From the NCBI RefSeq assembly GCF_018294505.1, contig NC_057801.1:202868538-202932537 (forward strand): a stretch of DNA of 64,000 nt, in the 5' to 3' direction. Both the position numbers and the translations under genes were made by a program. The notes under the pieces were generated by a model. That model saw only the letters and a list, made by a program, of their open reading frames with translations, made no database searches and had not been told where the DNA came from. Each line of letters opens with the position of its first letter. Position 1 is the stretch's first letter. Origin of the DNA: Triticum aestivum. Its lineage: Eukaryota; Streptophyta; Magnoliopsida; Poales; Poaceae. Below, one piece after another: positions 23,030 through 35,725 of this stretch.

Positions 23030-24132
23030 TACAAACTAAGGGTCTGAAAAAAATGTCAGGATTGAGATAACTGAACATACTGTATAAACTGAATATATTT
23101 ATATACTAAACTGAATATACTCACAACAACAGAAAAACAAGACTGACAACCTCATCTGATTTGCAAAAAGTGAAAGGAAAACAGAACAATAAATGACTGA
23201 AAAAAATGGACCGGAAGACACGTTCACTAAAATGGTAAACTGAACATCAATAGAGATGATAGGCTGAACAAATAAGGGGTTTCCATAATCATGAATCGGT
23301 AGGGGGTGTAGAAATTGGACTGCTTGGTGCCTTGCCAAAACACAACACATCACAGCCTTGTAAAAGAGACAGACAAGGACATAGACTAACCAAAGAAGAA
23401 AGAAGAAGACCAAGGAGCTGAATATGAACTGAAGAATGGCATACAAGATAAAAATGAAGAATGGAAGAATGAGCTAAATGACGAGTACCAATTAAAGAGA
23501 ATGAATAATGAAAATGAACTATAAAACAAATCCACAAATAGAAGGACTGAAAAAACAAAATGTAGCTCACTGGCTATCTCTGCACGATTAATGAATACTC
23601 AATAAAAAAAGGACTGAAGAATGAAGAAAAAACTTAAATACGCAAAACTTAGGGAGCCAAGAAGACTTCAGAAAAAGAAACTAAGAGAATGCCTGGTGCG
23701 TACAATTCTGCCGTTGAAAATTAATATGACTGAAATGATGCAACCACAGTCACCAAACAAACACTTAAACGATAAACTGTTGGAACTAGCCAACACACAA
23801 ATACAGAGATTTAGATCCAATGCAAAGGAGTACTGAGCAGAAACAAGCTTGTATTTAGAAAATTGAACTAAAACAACATCTCCACGGCCAATCACTCCTC
23901 CAAATCACCTTAACCACTCTCTCGCTACCTTGAACAAACTAGTCACCATGCAGTATCCACACTGTATCTATGTACTGGTCAGCCATTTTCAAACCTGATT
24001 GATTGGATATCTAGAGGCAATTGCACTCAAAATGGCAGCCTGGAGCTAGCAGGGCAGCAACAACCATTCGCCAAGCAAAATTGATGCAGGCAATTGGGAC
24101 TGAAGAACACCAGCAGCATTGCCCTGCAAATA

Positions 24133-24218
24133 CTTCCTCCATCCCAAAATTCACGTTTTAGTATTAGATACATCCATATCTAGACAAATCTAAGACGAGA
24201 ATTTTGGGACGGAGGGAG
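24133..24218. mobile_element. Stowaway MITE 2 (86 bp), TSD TA
   Basis: Ends CTTCCTCCATCCCAAAATTC and GAATTTTGGGACGGAGGGAG (inverted pair), flanked by TA (24131-24132 and 24219-24220). The empty site in copy 1 reads CTGCAAATATCATTTTGC near 16863. Confidence 0.95.
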
Positions 24219-24328
24219 TATCATTTTGCTTCCGAATGCCCCCATACGCTCATTACCTAGTTTCCGCTGCTGACGAACATGATGAAAACACCCCCAAATT
24301 TCGACGCGCAATACTGAACAAATGAACC

Positions 24329-24586
24329 AGTGTTTGACAAAAAAATACCACTTTAGGGGTTTTTGTCCCACAGAACTACCACTTTTTAAAAACTGACCAA
24401 GAACTACCAAAATTTTCTAATTTTGTGACCAAAAACTACCACTTTCGCAAAATGGTCAGTTTAAACAATTTAAACATGTTTATGACATGCAGGACCCACC
24501 CGTCAAAGCTGACGTGGCGGCAAAGTCAACTCCGTTTATTTTGACCGTTAAGTCGACCGTTATTACAGGTGGGGCCCGCATGTCAG
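24329..24586 (+). repeat. TIR of gene-capturing element, left
   Basis: About 258 bp from AGTGTTTGAC to CGCATGTCAG. It contains repeated AACTACCACTTT words and matches the right arm in reverse complement. Confidence 0.85.
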
Positions 24587-24639
24587 CACCAATCTTCTTC
24601 TTCCTCCTCCGCTCTCTTTGTTTGGCATTTCAACAAACA

Positions 24640-25064
24640 CCTCACGAGCACCACCACGCCACCGGCGCCGTCGTCGTCGTGCTCGTCGCTGCCCGCGGCC
24701 TGCTGCTCGTGCAGCATGATGGAGACGGTGGTGGTGACCGGGTCCACGCCGGCGGCGCGCAGGGACGATGGTGGCTACCGGATCCACACCTCGATGCACC
24801 GGGGCGCGAGGAGGTCTTCGGCGAGCGCCGCGAGGCTGCCCTTTGTCGCACGTCTGCAGCTCGCGCACGGTTGCGTCCCAGTTGCCGAGCACGTCGCGGA
24901 CGAAGAAGGCCTCTGCGTGGGCCGTGAGGCTGCCCTCGCCGGCCATGCCGAGGCACTCGGCCGCATAGCGGGACGACGTTGACCGCGTTGAGCTCGAACC
25001 TGACGCCGGAGCAGAACTTGGCCGCGAGCTCGAAGGCCGCCGCGCCCCCTGGGAGGTCGTCCAT
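24640..25064 (-). pseudogene. NPH3-domain (BTB/NPH3) protein fragment, frameshifted, captured
   Basis: Minus-strand text starting at the Gypsy 1 junction reads DDLPGGAAAFELAAKFC. In a second frame it continues MAGEGSLTAHAEAFF and LGNWDATVRELQTCDK, and in a third KGSLAALAEDLLAPRCIE. These follow one another as in the first part of NPH3/RPT2-like proteins (LPGG-x-x-x-FELAAKFCY, EYLxM, RCI). Such proteins are plasma-membrane-associated BTB/NPH3 adaptors in phototropin signalling. The upstream piece (GKPSIVQLD) lies beyond the inserted Gypsy 1 at 55802-55870, so the coding sequence was contiguous before that insertion. At least two frameshifts make it non-functional. Confidence 0.75.
24655..24725 (-). 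pseudogene. HD-Zip leader fragment, inverted partial copy
   Basis: On the minus strand this piece (SIMLHEQQAAGSDEHDDDGAG) matches the plus-strand text at 55905-55975 before the HD-Zip exon. It joins the NPH3 fragment on one side and the TIR on the other. It shows that an HD-Zip-derived piece exists on both flanks of the captured NPH3 sequence. Confidence 0.6.
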
Positions 25065-25369
25065 TGTTAGCAACTAGCTACAAATCTGAAGGAATTGCCA
25101 TGGAGGAAAGGGGATCGAGAGGGGAATTGCTTCAATATTCGAATTGCAGTAGCTAGTTACAGGTTTCCTCTTACAAGCTGACGGCAGAGCCGTTCAACCA
25201 ATGGCCGAATGACACCGAAGCTGGGACACGTCGATATATAGTTCACTTGACCCACTCGTCTGATGCATATCGCTGGGCTGGCTGTCTCAGCCGCTTGTCG
25301 AGCTGAACCACCTCCTGGGCTTCTTCGGTTGGGCCATCTCCTGTAGTAGCCCATGGTGTAGTCTTAACA
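25065..25369 (-). repeat. Gypsy 1 3' LTR (305 bp)
   Basis: TGTTAGCAACTAG to AGTCTTAACA. The purine-rich tract of the element (minus-strand AAGGGAAGGGGAA) lies immediately to the right at 25370-25383, identifying this as the 3' LTR. A CGATATATAG box lies near 25231. Confidence 0.95.
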
Positions 25370-26463
25370 TTCCCCTTCCCTTGAAATGTCGCTTGTCCCC
25401 AAGCGGCCGCTCGAGGAAAACGCTGCTTCAACGCCTCCAGGTCCTCCCAAGTTGCTAATGACTCCGGCTGATCAGACCACTGAATAAGACCTTGAGGAAC
25501 TGCTCGCTCACCAGTTTGACGGAAACGCCGCTGAAGCACTCTGACAGGGATAGCAAGTTGTGAATTAACAGGAGGAAGATCAGATTGTACCTGACAATGA
25601 GGCCCCAATGCTTTCTTCAGTTGAGACACATGCAAAACTGGATGAATTTTGCTATGAGGAGGAAGTTGCAGGCGATAAGCAGAAGGACCAATGCGCTCCA
25701 GTATCTTGAAGGGACCATAAAACTTGAAAAGAAGCTTATGATGTGCACGGGGAGCAACAGAAGACTGCACATATGGCTGTAGTTTCATAAAGACAGAGTC
25801 ACCCACTTGAAATACCCTGTCAGATCTCTTCTTGTCTGCCTGATTTTTCATACGGACGCGCACATGTTCCAAATGCTGCTGCAACAGCCTGAGCATGAGT
25901 GCACGATCTTGGAGCCAAGTGGACAGTTCTGGCACGAAACAAGCGTCTGCATCTGATATGCCAAACTGACGAGGAGAATGACCATACAGAGTCTCAAATG
26001 GAGATTTCCCTTGTAGAGAGGAATGCATACTGGTGTTATACCAATACTCCGCAAGCGACAGCCACTGCGCCCACTTAGCCGGGCATGCATGCGTGAAACA
26101 TCGAAGAAAGGCTTCCAAGCACTGATTCACGCGCTCTGACTGTCCGTCAGTCTGAGGATGATGGGAAGAACTCATCTTGAGCTTAGTGCCTGTGAGAGCA
26201 GCAATCTCTCGCCAAAAACGACTGGTAAAGATACGATCACGATCAGTAACAATTGATTCAGGCATCCCGTGAAGCTTGTATATGTTGTCCATGAACGCTG
26301 CAGTCACCGTGGACACGGTAAAGGGATACTGAAGCCCAATAAAATGTGCATACTTGGACAGTTTGTCCACAACCACTAGAATGCAATTGAAGTGACCTGA
26401 TTTGGGAAGGCCTTCAACAAAATCCATAGTAAGTAGTTGCCAGTACTGAGAAGGAACAGGCAA
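25243..26463 (-). pseudogene. Gypsy 1 integrase core and chromodomain-like C-terminus
   Basis: The minus-strand frame holds the integrase core: DFVEGLPKSG with the first catalytic Asp, ESIVTDRDRIFTSRFW with the second, and SSHHPQTDGQSERVN with the Glu. The GPFKILERIG-type SH3-like domain and LIQWSDQPESLATWEDLEAL, a chromodomain-like end, follow. Integrase inserts the element's cDNA, and the chromodomain is thought to guide it to chromatin. A stop (TAG, 26481-26483) separates it from the upstream zinc-finger part. The C-terminal codons run into the LTR. Confidence 0.85.
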
Positions 26464-27037
26464 AGGAGCAAGAAGTCCAGGCTATTTAGCACGATCTGGT
26501 TTAGCACATTGACAAATCAAGCATTCATGCACCATCTTATGCACCTGATTACTCATGCCCTTCCAATAGAATAAATTCTTGAGCTAGCGCAAGGTGACTG
26601 GCACACCTGAATGTCCTCCCAGGGGACTAGCATGGAAAGCCTCAATAATTTTCACTGTCAAGGGCGAGCCATTAGGCAACCACAATCGCTGCTTGTACCT
26701 GATCAGTCCATTTTGCAGAGAAAAATCATCTTCAGAGTCAGAGCGAACAGCCAATCGCGTAAGCAATTCTTGCGCTTCTTGATCATGTTGGTAGGTGTCA
26801 CACACATCCTGCAATCATGCTGATCGCTAACAATTCAGACTCAGGATGTGGTCTGCGAGATAAAGCATCAGCAACCCGATTCTCAGACCCTTTTTTGTAT
26901 TTGATCTTGAACTGCAAACCTAGCAACTTAGTGAACAATTTCTGCTGCCAGGGAGTATGTAAGCGCTGGTCTTCCAGATGGGCCAAACTGCAGTGATCAG
27001 TAAAAATCAAAAACTCAGAATGTTGTAAGTATGTGCG
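26464..27037 (-). pseudogene. Gypsy 1 RNase H end and integrase zinc-finger segment
   Basis: The minus strand at 26798-27010 reads the RNase H/connection end (FTDHCSLAHLEDQRLHTPWQ, KYKKGSENRVADALSRR). After a frameshift near 26800-26815, 26480-26790 reads the H-H-C-C region (GGHSGVPVTLR, HKM-x-x-C-x-x-CQCAKP). A TAG replaces the expected Trp at 27035-27037. Confidence 0.8.
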
Positions 27038-28027
27038 CTACTGTTCAACAGCCAATAAAATCGCCATGTATTCCTTCTCATAAGTGGACAATCCACGATT
27101 CTTTGGTCCCAGTCCCTTACTGACAAATGCTATTGGATGTCCCTTCTGTAACAACACTGCACCTACTCCAGTGTCACTAGCATCAGTTTCAACAACAAAC
27201 TGAACCTTGAAATCTGGCAAAGCAAGTACAGGTGCTGATGTTAGAGCCTTTTTCAACACTTCAAAAGCAGTCTGTGTTGTTGTAGACCATACAAAGGGCA
27301 CATTATTGCGCAGAAGATGAGTCAAGGGCTGACTGATAACACCATAATTGCGCACAAATTTCCTGTAATACCCTGAAAGTCCAAGAAACCCTTGAAGCTC
27401 CTTAACAGATTGGGGCACTGGCCACTCAAGGACTGCTTGCACCTTAGTTTGGTCTGTTGACACTCCGTTCCCACTGACCACAAAGCCCAGATAGGATATG
27501 CTACGCTGGGCGAATGCACACTTTGACTCTTTAACTCTCCACTGATGTTGCCTGAGTAGTTGCAAAACTTGCTTGAGGTGCTGCACATGTTCCTCTAAGG
27601 TAGCACTGAACACCAGTATATCATCAAAGAATACGACTACACAGACACAGTCCACAGGCGCTAGAGTAACATTCATCTCTCCTTGGAATGTAGATGGCCC
27701 TCCCGTCAGCCCAAACGATACCACATTAAACTCATAGTGCCCATTGTGTGTATGAAAGGCCGTCTTGTATTCTTCCCCGGGAGCCAAACGGATCTGATGA
27801 TACCCAGCATGAAGGTCCAATTTGGAAAACCATGAGGCGTCTGATAATTCATCGAGCAATTCATCTATCACGGGCAGAGGATATTTAGTCTTTAGTGTCA
27901 ACATGTTCAGTTGTCTGTAATCAACACAAAGTCGCCATGTGCCATCCTTTTTTTTAACTAAAATGATTGGGGAGGCAAACGGACTAGTGCTCGGCGAAAT
28001 TACACCAGAGGCTAGCATTTCTTTCAC
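27038..28027 (-). pseudogene. Gypsy 1 reverse transcriptase
   Basis: Minus-strand RT domain with KKKDGTWRLCVDYRQLN, FSKLDLHAGYHQIR, the active-site strand VVFFDDILVFS with both Asp present, YLGFVVSGNG, LGLSGYYRKF, and the RNase H start VETDASDTGVGAVLLQ. The normally conserved MPFGLTNAP is changed to VSFGLTGGP. It is open over 329 codons but cut off from gag-protease upstream by a frame change around 28030. Confidence 0.88.
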
Positions 28028-28035
28028 TTGTCGTT

Positions 28036-29430
28036 CTATTTCTGTCTTTTGCTCAGGGAATACCTGTATGGTCTAATGTTAACAGGACGAGCTCCCTCCA
28101 CCAGTGGTATTTTGTGATCACAGGAGCGACGAGGAGGAAGACCAGTAGGTTCCTCAAAAATATCAGCAAAGGAAGCAATGACTTGTTGAATTTCTTCAGG
28201 TACATCCTCCATCACAGTCACTTTTGTCTCTTGTGTGTCTTGGATAAGTTGTAGTTCTACCACAATGAATTCACACTCAGATGGCAGATCTCCTTGTAGA
28301 ACCACTTTTGTGCCCTTGTAATCAAAGGATAGCCATTTTTGTAACCAATTAACGCTCATAGTTCCCTGAGCTGAGAGCCAATCCATCCCAATAATCCCAT
28401 CATAATGTTGCAGAGGTAGGATTTTGAAATCATTAACAAACTGATGTCCTCCCACTGACCATCCACAGTTAGGAATCCAAGAAGAGCATTCCAGTTGTCC
28501 TCCTCCAGCGATCCTGACTTTCTGCACCTTGCTCAAAGGTTGCTGACCCACTAAATGACCTGCCAATCTGTCACTGAGAAATGAATGTGAGCTACCAGAG
28601 TCCAATAAGAAGACTACTTCCTGTCCTCCAACTTGACAAGTGAGTCGAATAGCACTGTTAGCCGGATCAGATGTTTGTGTTTCTGCAGATAATACCATCA
28701 AATCCACTTCACTATCATCAGATTCCACAGGATCAGTAGCACAAAATTCCAATATCTCCTGCACAACATGCAGTTGCACTGTATTATTGCACTTGTGATC
28801 TCTGCCCCACCTCTCACCACATATGTAACACAAACCTTTTACCCTCCTGTAAGCCTTGAGAGTGGCTAACTTGTCCTCAGGAACTGAAGTGACCTTTTGT
28901 GTTTCAGGTACTCGGACCTCAATTGGCACTTTATGTTCAGCTGACTGTTTATACTGCCGAGATGGATTGGAGTAACTAGCTCGCCTGCTGGAATGAGTGT
29001 ACTCTGGTTCACAATCAGCAACCTCTTCTTGCACGGCGGCAATGGAATAAGCTGCATCTAAATCAGCAGGCCTTTGTACTGCAACCACCATCCTGACAGT
29101 GTGTTTCAGACCATCAATAAAACGCGTGGTATAGTGTAACATATCAGGATCAGGTTCATAAGTGGTCAACTGATCCATCAACTCTGAGAATTGAGCAATG
29201 TATTCCTCCACAGATCCTGTCTGTTGCAGCCTGTACAATTTGCGCACAAGTGATTTATGCTGATTGCGCCCAAAGCGAGCAAGGACGGCAGCACAAAACT
29301 CATCCCATGATGCTCGAACAAACTTATGCTGTACTGATGAGAGCCAACGCGCTGCTGGTCCTTCAAATTGCATAGCTGCTACTGCAATCCAAAGATCAGG
29401 ATCTGTGTCGAACATGTCAAAATAATCCAC
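28036..29430 (-). pseudogene. Gypsy 1 gag end, zinc knuckle and protease
   Basis: The 464-codon minus-strand frame holds the retrotransposon gag domain (LSSVQHKFVRASWDEFCAAV, YIAQFSELMDQLTTY). A CCHC knuckle follows (CYICGERWGRDHKC, near residue 200), then the aspartic protease (VFLLDSGSSHSFLSDRL, near residue 275, Asp-Ser-Gly), ending toward the RT linker (GLPPRRSCDHKIPL). The N-terminal gag is in a different frame at 29379-30100. Confidence 0.87.
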
Positions 29431-30107
29431 ACACCGTGTTTGCCATAATTTGGGGTTCTCTCCATCAAACCTCGGAAAATCAACTGACGGTGGTCTCCGT
29501 GCCCAGAATTGCCTGACGAAGACGCAGCACCGTTCCTCCTCTGACGGGCAGACAGACTGGAGAATGACAAGGTTGGTCTGGGTAATTCAGTCATACCTCG
29601 AGCTGGAGGTGGAACATACGGCCCTGACGAGACTGCACCCTTCACCGCCATGGATGAGCGAAACGCGTGCGCGCTCCCCTCAGGTGCGCCCTTCGGCAAA
29701 CACTCGCCTCCTTCCGCTTCGCTGGGACGAGCTGCAGAATTATTGGCGACACACAACTCCTGGATCTGCTTGAGAAGGTCCGCTTCCGCGCCGTTGGTGT
29801 ACGCTTGCATGTCATTGACAGCTGCTTCCATCGCCGCCTCGACGGCCTTGTCGACTGCCGCCCCGACGGAGCGCGACACCGCCGCCTCGACAGCGCTGCC
29901 CACCGCCGCCACAATCATCGCCTCAAGCTCCTTCTGGTGGCGAAGATGAGCCGCATCGCTTGCTTGCGTGACCGTCTCGTAGATCGCCTTCCCCTCGGAA
30001 GTGAGGTTCTCCATGAGCTCCTGACGCCGGTGCGCCGCCGCCGCCGCCAGCCTCGTCTCGTGCGGATGCTCCAGCGTGGGTGGAAATTTTTGGCTCTGAG
30101 TACCAAT
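29379..30107 (-). pseudogene. Gypsy 1 N-terminal gag
   Basis: Minus-strand frame rich in Ala, Glu and Arg with a helical heptad-like segment (ETRLAAAAAHRRQELMENL and AVEAAVSRSVGAAVDKAVEA), probably coiled coil, then a Pro-rich linker (YVPPPARGMTELPRP). It joins the frame at 28036-29430 through an overlap at 29379-29430, so a frameshift lies near 29400-29450. It starts just inside the primer binding site. Confidence 0.75.
30092..30106 (-). other. Gypsy 1 primer binding site
   Basis: The minus strand reads TTGGTACTCAGAGCCA next to the 5' LTR, resembling the initiator-Met tRNA 3' end complement with a small change. Confidence 0.75.
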
Positions 30108-30314
30108 TGTTAGCAACTAGCTACAAATCTGAAGGAATTGCCATGGAGGAAAGGAGATCGAGAGGGGAATTGCTTCAATATTCGAATTGCAGTAGCTAAT
30201 TACAGGTTTCCTCTTACAAGCTGACGGCAGAGCCGTTCAACCAATGGCCGAATGACACCGAAGCTGGGACACGTCGATATATAGTTCACTTGACCCACTC
30301 GTCTGATGCATATC
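30108..30314 (-). repeat. Gypsy 1 5' LTR, left piece
   Basis: Matches 25065-25271 of the 3' LTR and stops at ATATC, where the solo LTR inserted. The remaining 98 bp are at 55704-55801, and the two pieces sum to exactly 305 bp. Confidence 0.95.
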
Positions 30315-33300
30315 TGTCACGCCCAATATGCGACCCTATCCAAAAGGAACTCGAAGGTCCCACCAAAGATAGACCCGCATATTGAAACGCTTTTGCAAGG
30401 TGGATATCATTACATAAACATTACATAATAGATGGGGATACATACATAAGGAATACAATGCCACACGAATACAACATCATATATAAGATCAACATCCGAC
30501 TACGGATGAAACACAAACAAAAGCTCAAATGACATCCACCCTGCTAGCCCAGGCTGCCGACCTGGAACCTATCCCCTGATTGAAGAAGAAGCAGAAGAAG
30601 AAGAACTCCAAAACAAGCAAACATCGCTCTCGCGTCATGATCATCGCATAAACCTGTACCTGCAACTATTGTTGTAGTAATCTGTGAGTCACGAGGACTC
30701 AGCAATCCCATTACCATGGGTATCAAGACTAGCAAAGCTTAAAGGGAAAGGAAGGGGTAAAGTGGTGAGGTTGCAGCAGCGACTAAGCATGATATGGTGG
30801 CTAACATACGCAAATGAGAGCGAGAAGAGAAACAAAGGAATGGTCGTGAAGCTAGCAATGATCAAGAGGTGATCCTGAACTCCTAGTTACGTCAAACATA
30901 ACACAGAAACCGTGTTCACTTCCCGGACTCCGCCGAAAAGAGACCATCACGGCTACACACACGGTTGATGCATTTTAATTCGGATCTGGTGTTAAGTTAT
31001 CTACAACCGGACATTAACAAATTCCCATCTGCCACATAACCGCGGGCACGGCTCTCGAAAGTTTATACCCTGCAGGGGTGTCCCAACTTAGCCCATGATA
31101 AGCTCTCGCGATCAACGAAGGATATTCCTTCTCCCAGGAAGACCCGATCGGTCTCGGAATCCCGGTTTACAAGACATTTCGACAATGGTAAAACAAGTCC
31201 AGCAAAGCCGCCCGATGCACCGACATCCCGATAGGAGCTGCACATATCTCGTTCTCAGGGCAACACCGGATGAGCACTCCGTACAACTAAAAACCAGACC
31301 TCAAGTTTCCCTGAGGGGGCGCTGCAAAGGACTCTAGTTCGGACCAACACTTAGACAAGCATTGGCCCGGGGGGGGGGCTATAATAAAGATGACCCTCGA
31401 GAGAGCGAATCCCAAGGGAAAAGTAGGTGGTGGTGAGGCAAATGGTAAAACCAAGGCTGGGCCTTGCTGGAGGAGTTTTATTCAAAGCGAACTGTCAAGG
31501 GGGTCCCATAAATCGCCCGACCGCGTAAGGAACGCAAAATCCGGGAACATAATACCGGTATGACGGAAACTAGGGCGGCAAGAGTGGAACAAAACACCAG
31601 GCATAAGGCCGAGCCTTCCACCATTTACCAAGTATATAGATGCATTAATAATATAAGAGATATTGTGATATCCCAACCAAAATCCTGTCCACCATGGAGC
31701 AATCTTCAACTTCACCTGCAACTAACAACGCTATAAGAGGGGCTGAGCAAAACGGTAACATAGCCAAGCAATGGTTTGCTAGGAAGGGTGTCAAAGGTTA
31801 GAGGTTCATGGCAATTAGGGAGGCTTGAAGAACAAGTGATAGGAAGCGCAGCATAGCGATAGAACGAAGCAACTAGCATAGCAATGATAGTAGTGAGATC
31901 CAGGGTGACGGTCATCTTGCCTGAAATCCCGCTAGGAAGAAGAACGAGTCCATGAAGAAGATGAAGCCACGAAGTCGAACCAAGCGTAGACGAACGAATC
32001 CTCACGATCGCAACGAAACGGGAACTATCAAGAAGAAGCACACAACATAGTAAACACACCACACGTAGACAAGACATGATGCACAACAAGCATGATGCAA
32101 GACAAGACTACATGAAGCTACTCATGGCAAGAGATGATGCAAACAAGAACAACACATCAAAGCAAGTTTAAATGAGGCCGGGAACAACATATAACAATTC
32201 CGGTAAGTCCTCATATGCAAATTTCGAAATTGGTCCAGATCTGAATAAACATTATGTTCAAGTTGTTAAACAGCAAGTTAAGAGCACCAAGAGGATCTAC
32301 ACGAAATTCTAGTCAAGTTACATATAAAGTTCATTAGATTCGGAGCTACGGCCTAGAAGATATGAGCAAAACAAGTTAAGCATGGCATTGATGCTAAATG
32401 CATACAAACATCAAGAAAACACCTCAAAACAAGGATGCAACATGATAATATGAAACAACATGCAATATCAAGCAAGTTTCATCTAGAGCACACTCAAAAC
32501 GGAGCAACGCTTCAACACACACACATGAAACAAGTTTAAAGGACAAGCTGTCCATAACAGCAACTAGGCATATTGCAAGCATCAAAACAATAAGCTACAG
32601 CATCTCAATGTAATAACAAAAGGCATGGGCATGAAGTACAGGTAAAGCATAACAAAACATGAACACTGAGCTATCTCCAGAAACTACTAGAACATGCTCA
32701 AAATGACATGGAAAGATTGCAAATATTAACAGTTTCAGACTTATCAGGAAATAAGATCAGGTTGCAATGTTTAGAGCTATCAAACAACATGCTACAGGAA
32801 CTTAACATGGCAAACAAAGGCATGGCATGAATTTATTAAACGCATAGAACAAAAGTCCCTTACTGACCATGAGCCAAAAAGGCACAGAAAATATGATGAC
32901 ACCCATGTAAACATGGCAAGTTATATGACAGATTAATACATGGCAGGAACAACAATAAGTAGACATGTTGGGGAGCTTGAACCACTCACCACAGAGCAAT
33001 ACATGGCATGGCAAGGCAACCAACATCAAGAAGGCATGTTTATGAAGCTAAGCATGGCACGATCAAGTTCATAGGAAGCATGGATCACTAGAAAAGCACA
33101 TGGCCAAAACTGAACTTAATGTTAACAGGCTGACAGCAACATTATTTAGCAAGTTGAGAGCAAGATTACAACATGATACATTAGGCTATAATTTCAACCA
33201 GGGGCATGAATGGATAGAGCATGACATGTATAACAATTCATCCTTAGTGAACATCTCCAGATTATGCATAGAATAACTAGTAGAAGCATGTTTACATAGC

Positions 33301-34047
33301 AACAAAATATAACAGAATCAGTCAGGAAAACAGCAACAACAAGTACCCCACTTAACAAGCTTGATGCACTCACTACACAAGTCACAAAAATACATGGATG
33401 GCACCACTGAAAAGATGGCATGGCATATATCAAAACACATGTAGAGCTCATGTTCATAGGATGCACACATCAAACATGGCAAAAATGACAAAAGAGCATG
33501 TTATAACAGTTTCAGCAGATTAACATCACATAGCACTCTTCCAACAGCATTTAGGGCATCAAGATGAACTCCAATTGACATGATGCAATGGAATGAAATG
33601 AAGTACTAGTCGAACGAACAATTTGACATATTACACACACGAAACGGAGGTACATGCACAAAGTTATGATGCGATGAACATGGCATGATTATGCAAAATA
33701 TTTCGGGACTTGGTGATGAAAATGACCTCGGGGAAAAGTCAACCCATCCAATACTCCAGATCTGGATCAGGTCCGGCGGGTACTGTAGCAGCTCGAGGAC
33801 GAGGTCGCCGGAAAAGGAGGTCGCGGTGGCCGGAGACGCTGCGGAGCTCACCGGACTTCGCGGATCCGACCGGAGGAGCGGGGACTTGAGGCCGCTGGAG
33901 TTGGGAGCGGGAGGCGCGCTCGTCCGCGATCGCCGGCGCGGTTTGGCGGCGCGGGACGCTGGACGACGAGGGGCGCGGCAGCCGACGAAGCAACGGCGAG
34001 GCGGCGGAGATCGGGGCGCGGGGAGGCGCGAGGGAGAGGAGGAGGCC

Positions 34048-34339
34048 NNNNNNNNNNNNNNNNNNNNNNNNNNNNNNNNNNNNNNNNNNNNNNNNNNNNN
34101 NNNNNNNNNNNNNNNNNNNNNNNNNNNNNNNNNNNNNNNNNNNNNNNNNNNNNNNNNNNNNNNNNNNNNNNNNNNNNNNNNNNNNNNNNNNNNNNNNNNN
34201 NNNNNNNNNNNNNNNNNNNNNNNNNNNNNNNNNNNNNNNNNNNNNNNNNNNNNNNNNNNNNNNNNNNNNNNNNNNNNNNNNNNNNNNNNNNNNNNNNNNN
34301 NNNNNNNNNNNNNNNNNNNNNNNNNNNNNNNNNNNNNNN
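34048..34339. other. Assembly gap (292 N)
   Basis: Run of N inside the solo LTR, in a GC-rich stretch. Confidence 1.
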
Positions 34340-34481
34340 CGGTGCGGGGCGGCGAAGTCGGGCTCGCGGGCCCGCCGTGGGCTCAGGGGCCGGCGGCGGC
34401 GGACGGCGGCTGAGCGCCATGTGGCGAGGCAGGATTGGCGGGGGCGACGGGCGGACGTGTCCAGCGGCGCGAGGAGGAAAA

Positions 34482-34986
34482 TGTTGGGGAACGTAGTAAT
34501 TTCAAAAAATTTCCTACGCACACGCAAGATCATGGTGATGGCATAGCAACGAGATGAGAGAGTGTTCGTCTACGCACCCTCATAGACCGTAAGCGGAAGC
34601 GTTAGCACAACGCGGTTGATGTAGTCGTACGTCTTCACGATCCGACCGATCCAAGCACCGAACGTACGGAGCCTCCGAGTTCAGCACACGTTCAGCTCGA
34701 TGACGATCTCCGGCCCTCCGATCCAGCAAAAGGCTCCGGAGATGAGTTCCGTCAGCACGACGGCGTGGTGACGATGATGATGTTCTACCGGCGCAGGGCT
34801 TCGCCTAAACTCCGCGACGATATGACCGAGGTGGAATATGGTGGAAGGGGGCACCACACACGGCTAAGGAACGATCCGTAGATCAACTTGTGTGTCTATG
34901 GGGTGCCCCCCGCCCCCGTATATAAAGCAGCCAGGGGGGAGGAGGCCGCCGGCCTAAGGGGGCGCGCCAAGGGGGGAGTCCTACTC
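34482..34986 (-). repeat. Angela 3' LTR, left piece
   Basis: TGTTGGGGAACG start; stops at TACTC where the long-LTR element inserted. It continues at 46893. Confidence 0.93.
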
Positions 34987-35150
34987 TGTGACGCCCGGAT
35001 AATTAAGCTACAGTGATTCCCCGCTAATGATGCCACGTCACCACGATTACTGTGATAAACTCTCGTTAGTTCAGAACCGAAACAAATTCAAAATTTAAAT
35101 AAAAGAAAACAATAAAAGTTTTCAAAAAAAAAAAACAAAAATGTTCGGTG

Positions 35151-35725
35151 NNNNNNNNNNNNNNNNNNNNNNNNNNNNNNNNNNNNNNNNNNNNNNNNNN
35201 NNNNNNNNNNNNNNNNNNNNNNNNNNNNNNNNNNNNNNNNNNNNNNNNNNNNNNNNNNNNNNNNNNNNNNNNNNNNNNNNNNNNNNNNNNNNNNNNNNNN
35301 NNNNNNNNNNNNNNNNNNNNNNNNNNNNNNNNNNNNNNNNNNNNNNNNNNNNNNNNNNNNNNNNNNNNNNNNNNNNNNNNNNNNNNNNNNNNNNNNNNNN
35401 NNNNNNNNNNNNNNNNNNNNNNNNNNNNNNNNNNNNNNNNNNNNNNNNNNNNNNNNNNNNNNNNNNNNNNNNNNNNNNNNNNNNNNNNNNNNNNNNNNNN
35501 NNNNNNNNNNNNNNNNNNNNNNNNNNNNNNNNNNNNNNNNNNNNNNNNNNNNNNNNNNNNNNNNNNNNNNNNNNNNNNNNNNNNNNNNNNNNNNNNNNNN
35601 NNNNNNNNNNNNNNNNNNNNNNNNNNNNNNNNNNNNNNNNNNNNNNNNNNNNNNNNNNNNNNNNNNNNNNNNNNNNNNNNNNNNNNNNNNNNNNNNNNNN
35701 NNNNNNNNNNNNNNNNNNNNNNNNN
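35151..35725. other. Assembly gap (575 N)
   Basis: Run of N. The corresponding stretch in the other LTR spans about 994 bases between the same flanking words, so this gap size is probably not exact. Confidence 1.

Larger units (their letters stand above)
21646..24328. repeat. Segmental duplication, copy 2, left part
   Basis: Matches 12892-17033 without the GC-rich retroposon: the site reads through GAGGTTACTCATCTGATC, where copy 1 is interrupted. It gained two Stowaway MITEs (22938 and 24133) that copy 1 lacks. The copy breaks off at 24328 where the TIR element begins and resumes at 62915. Confidence 0.85.
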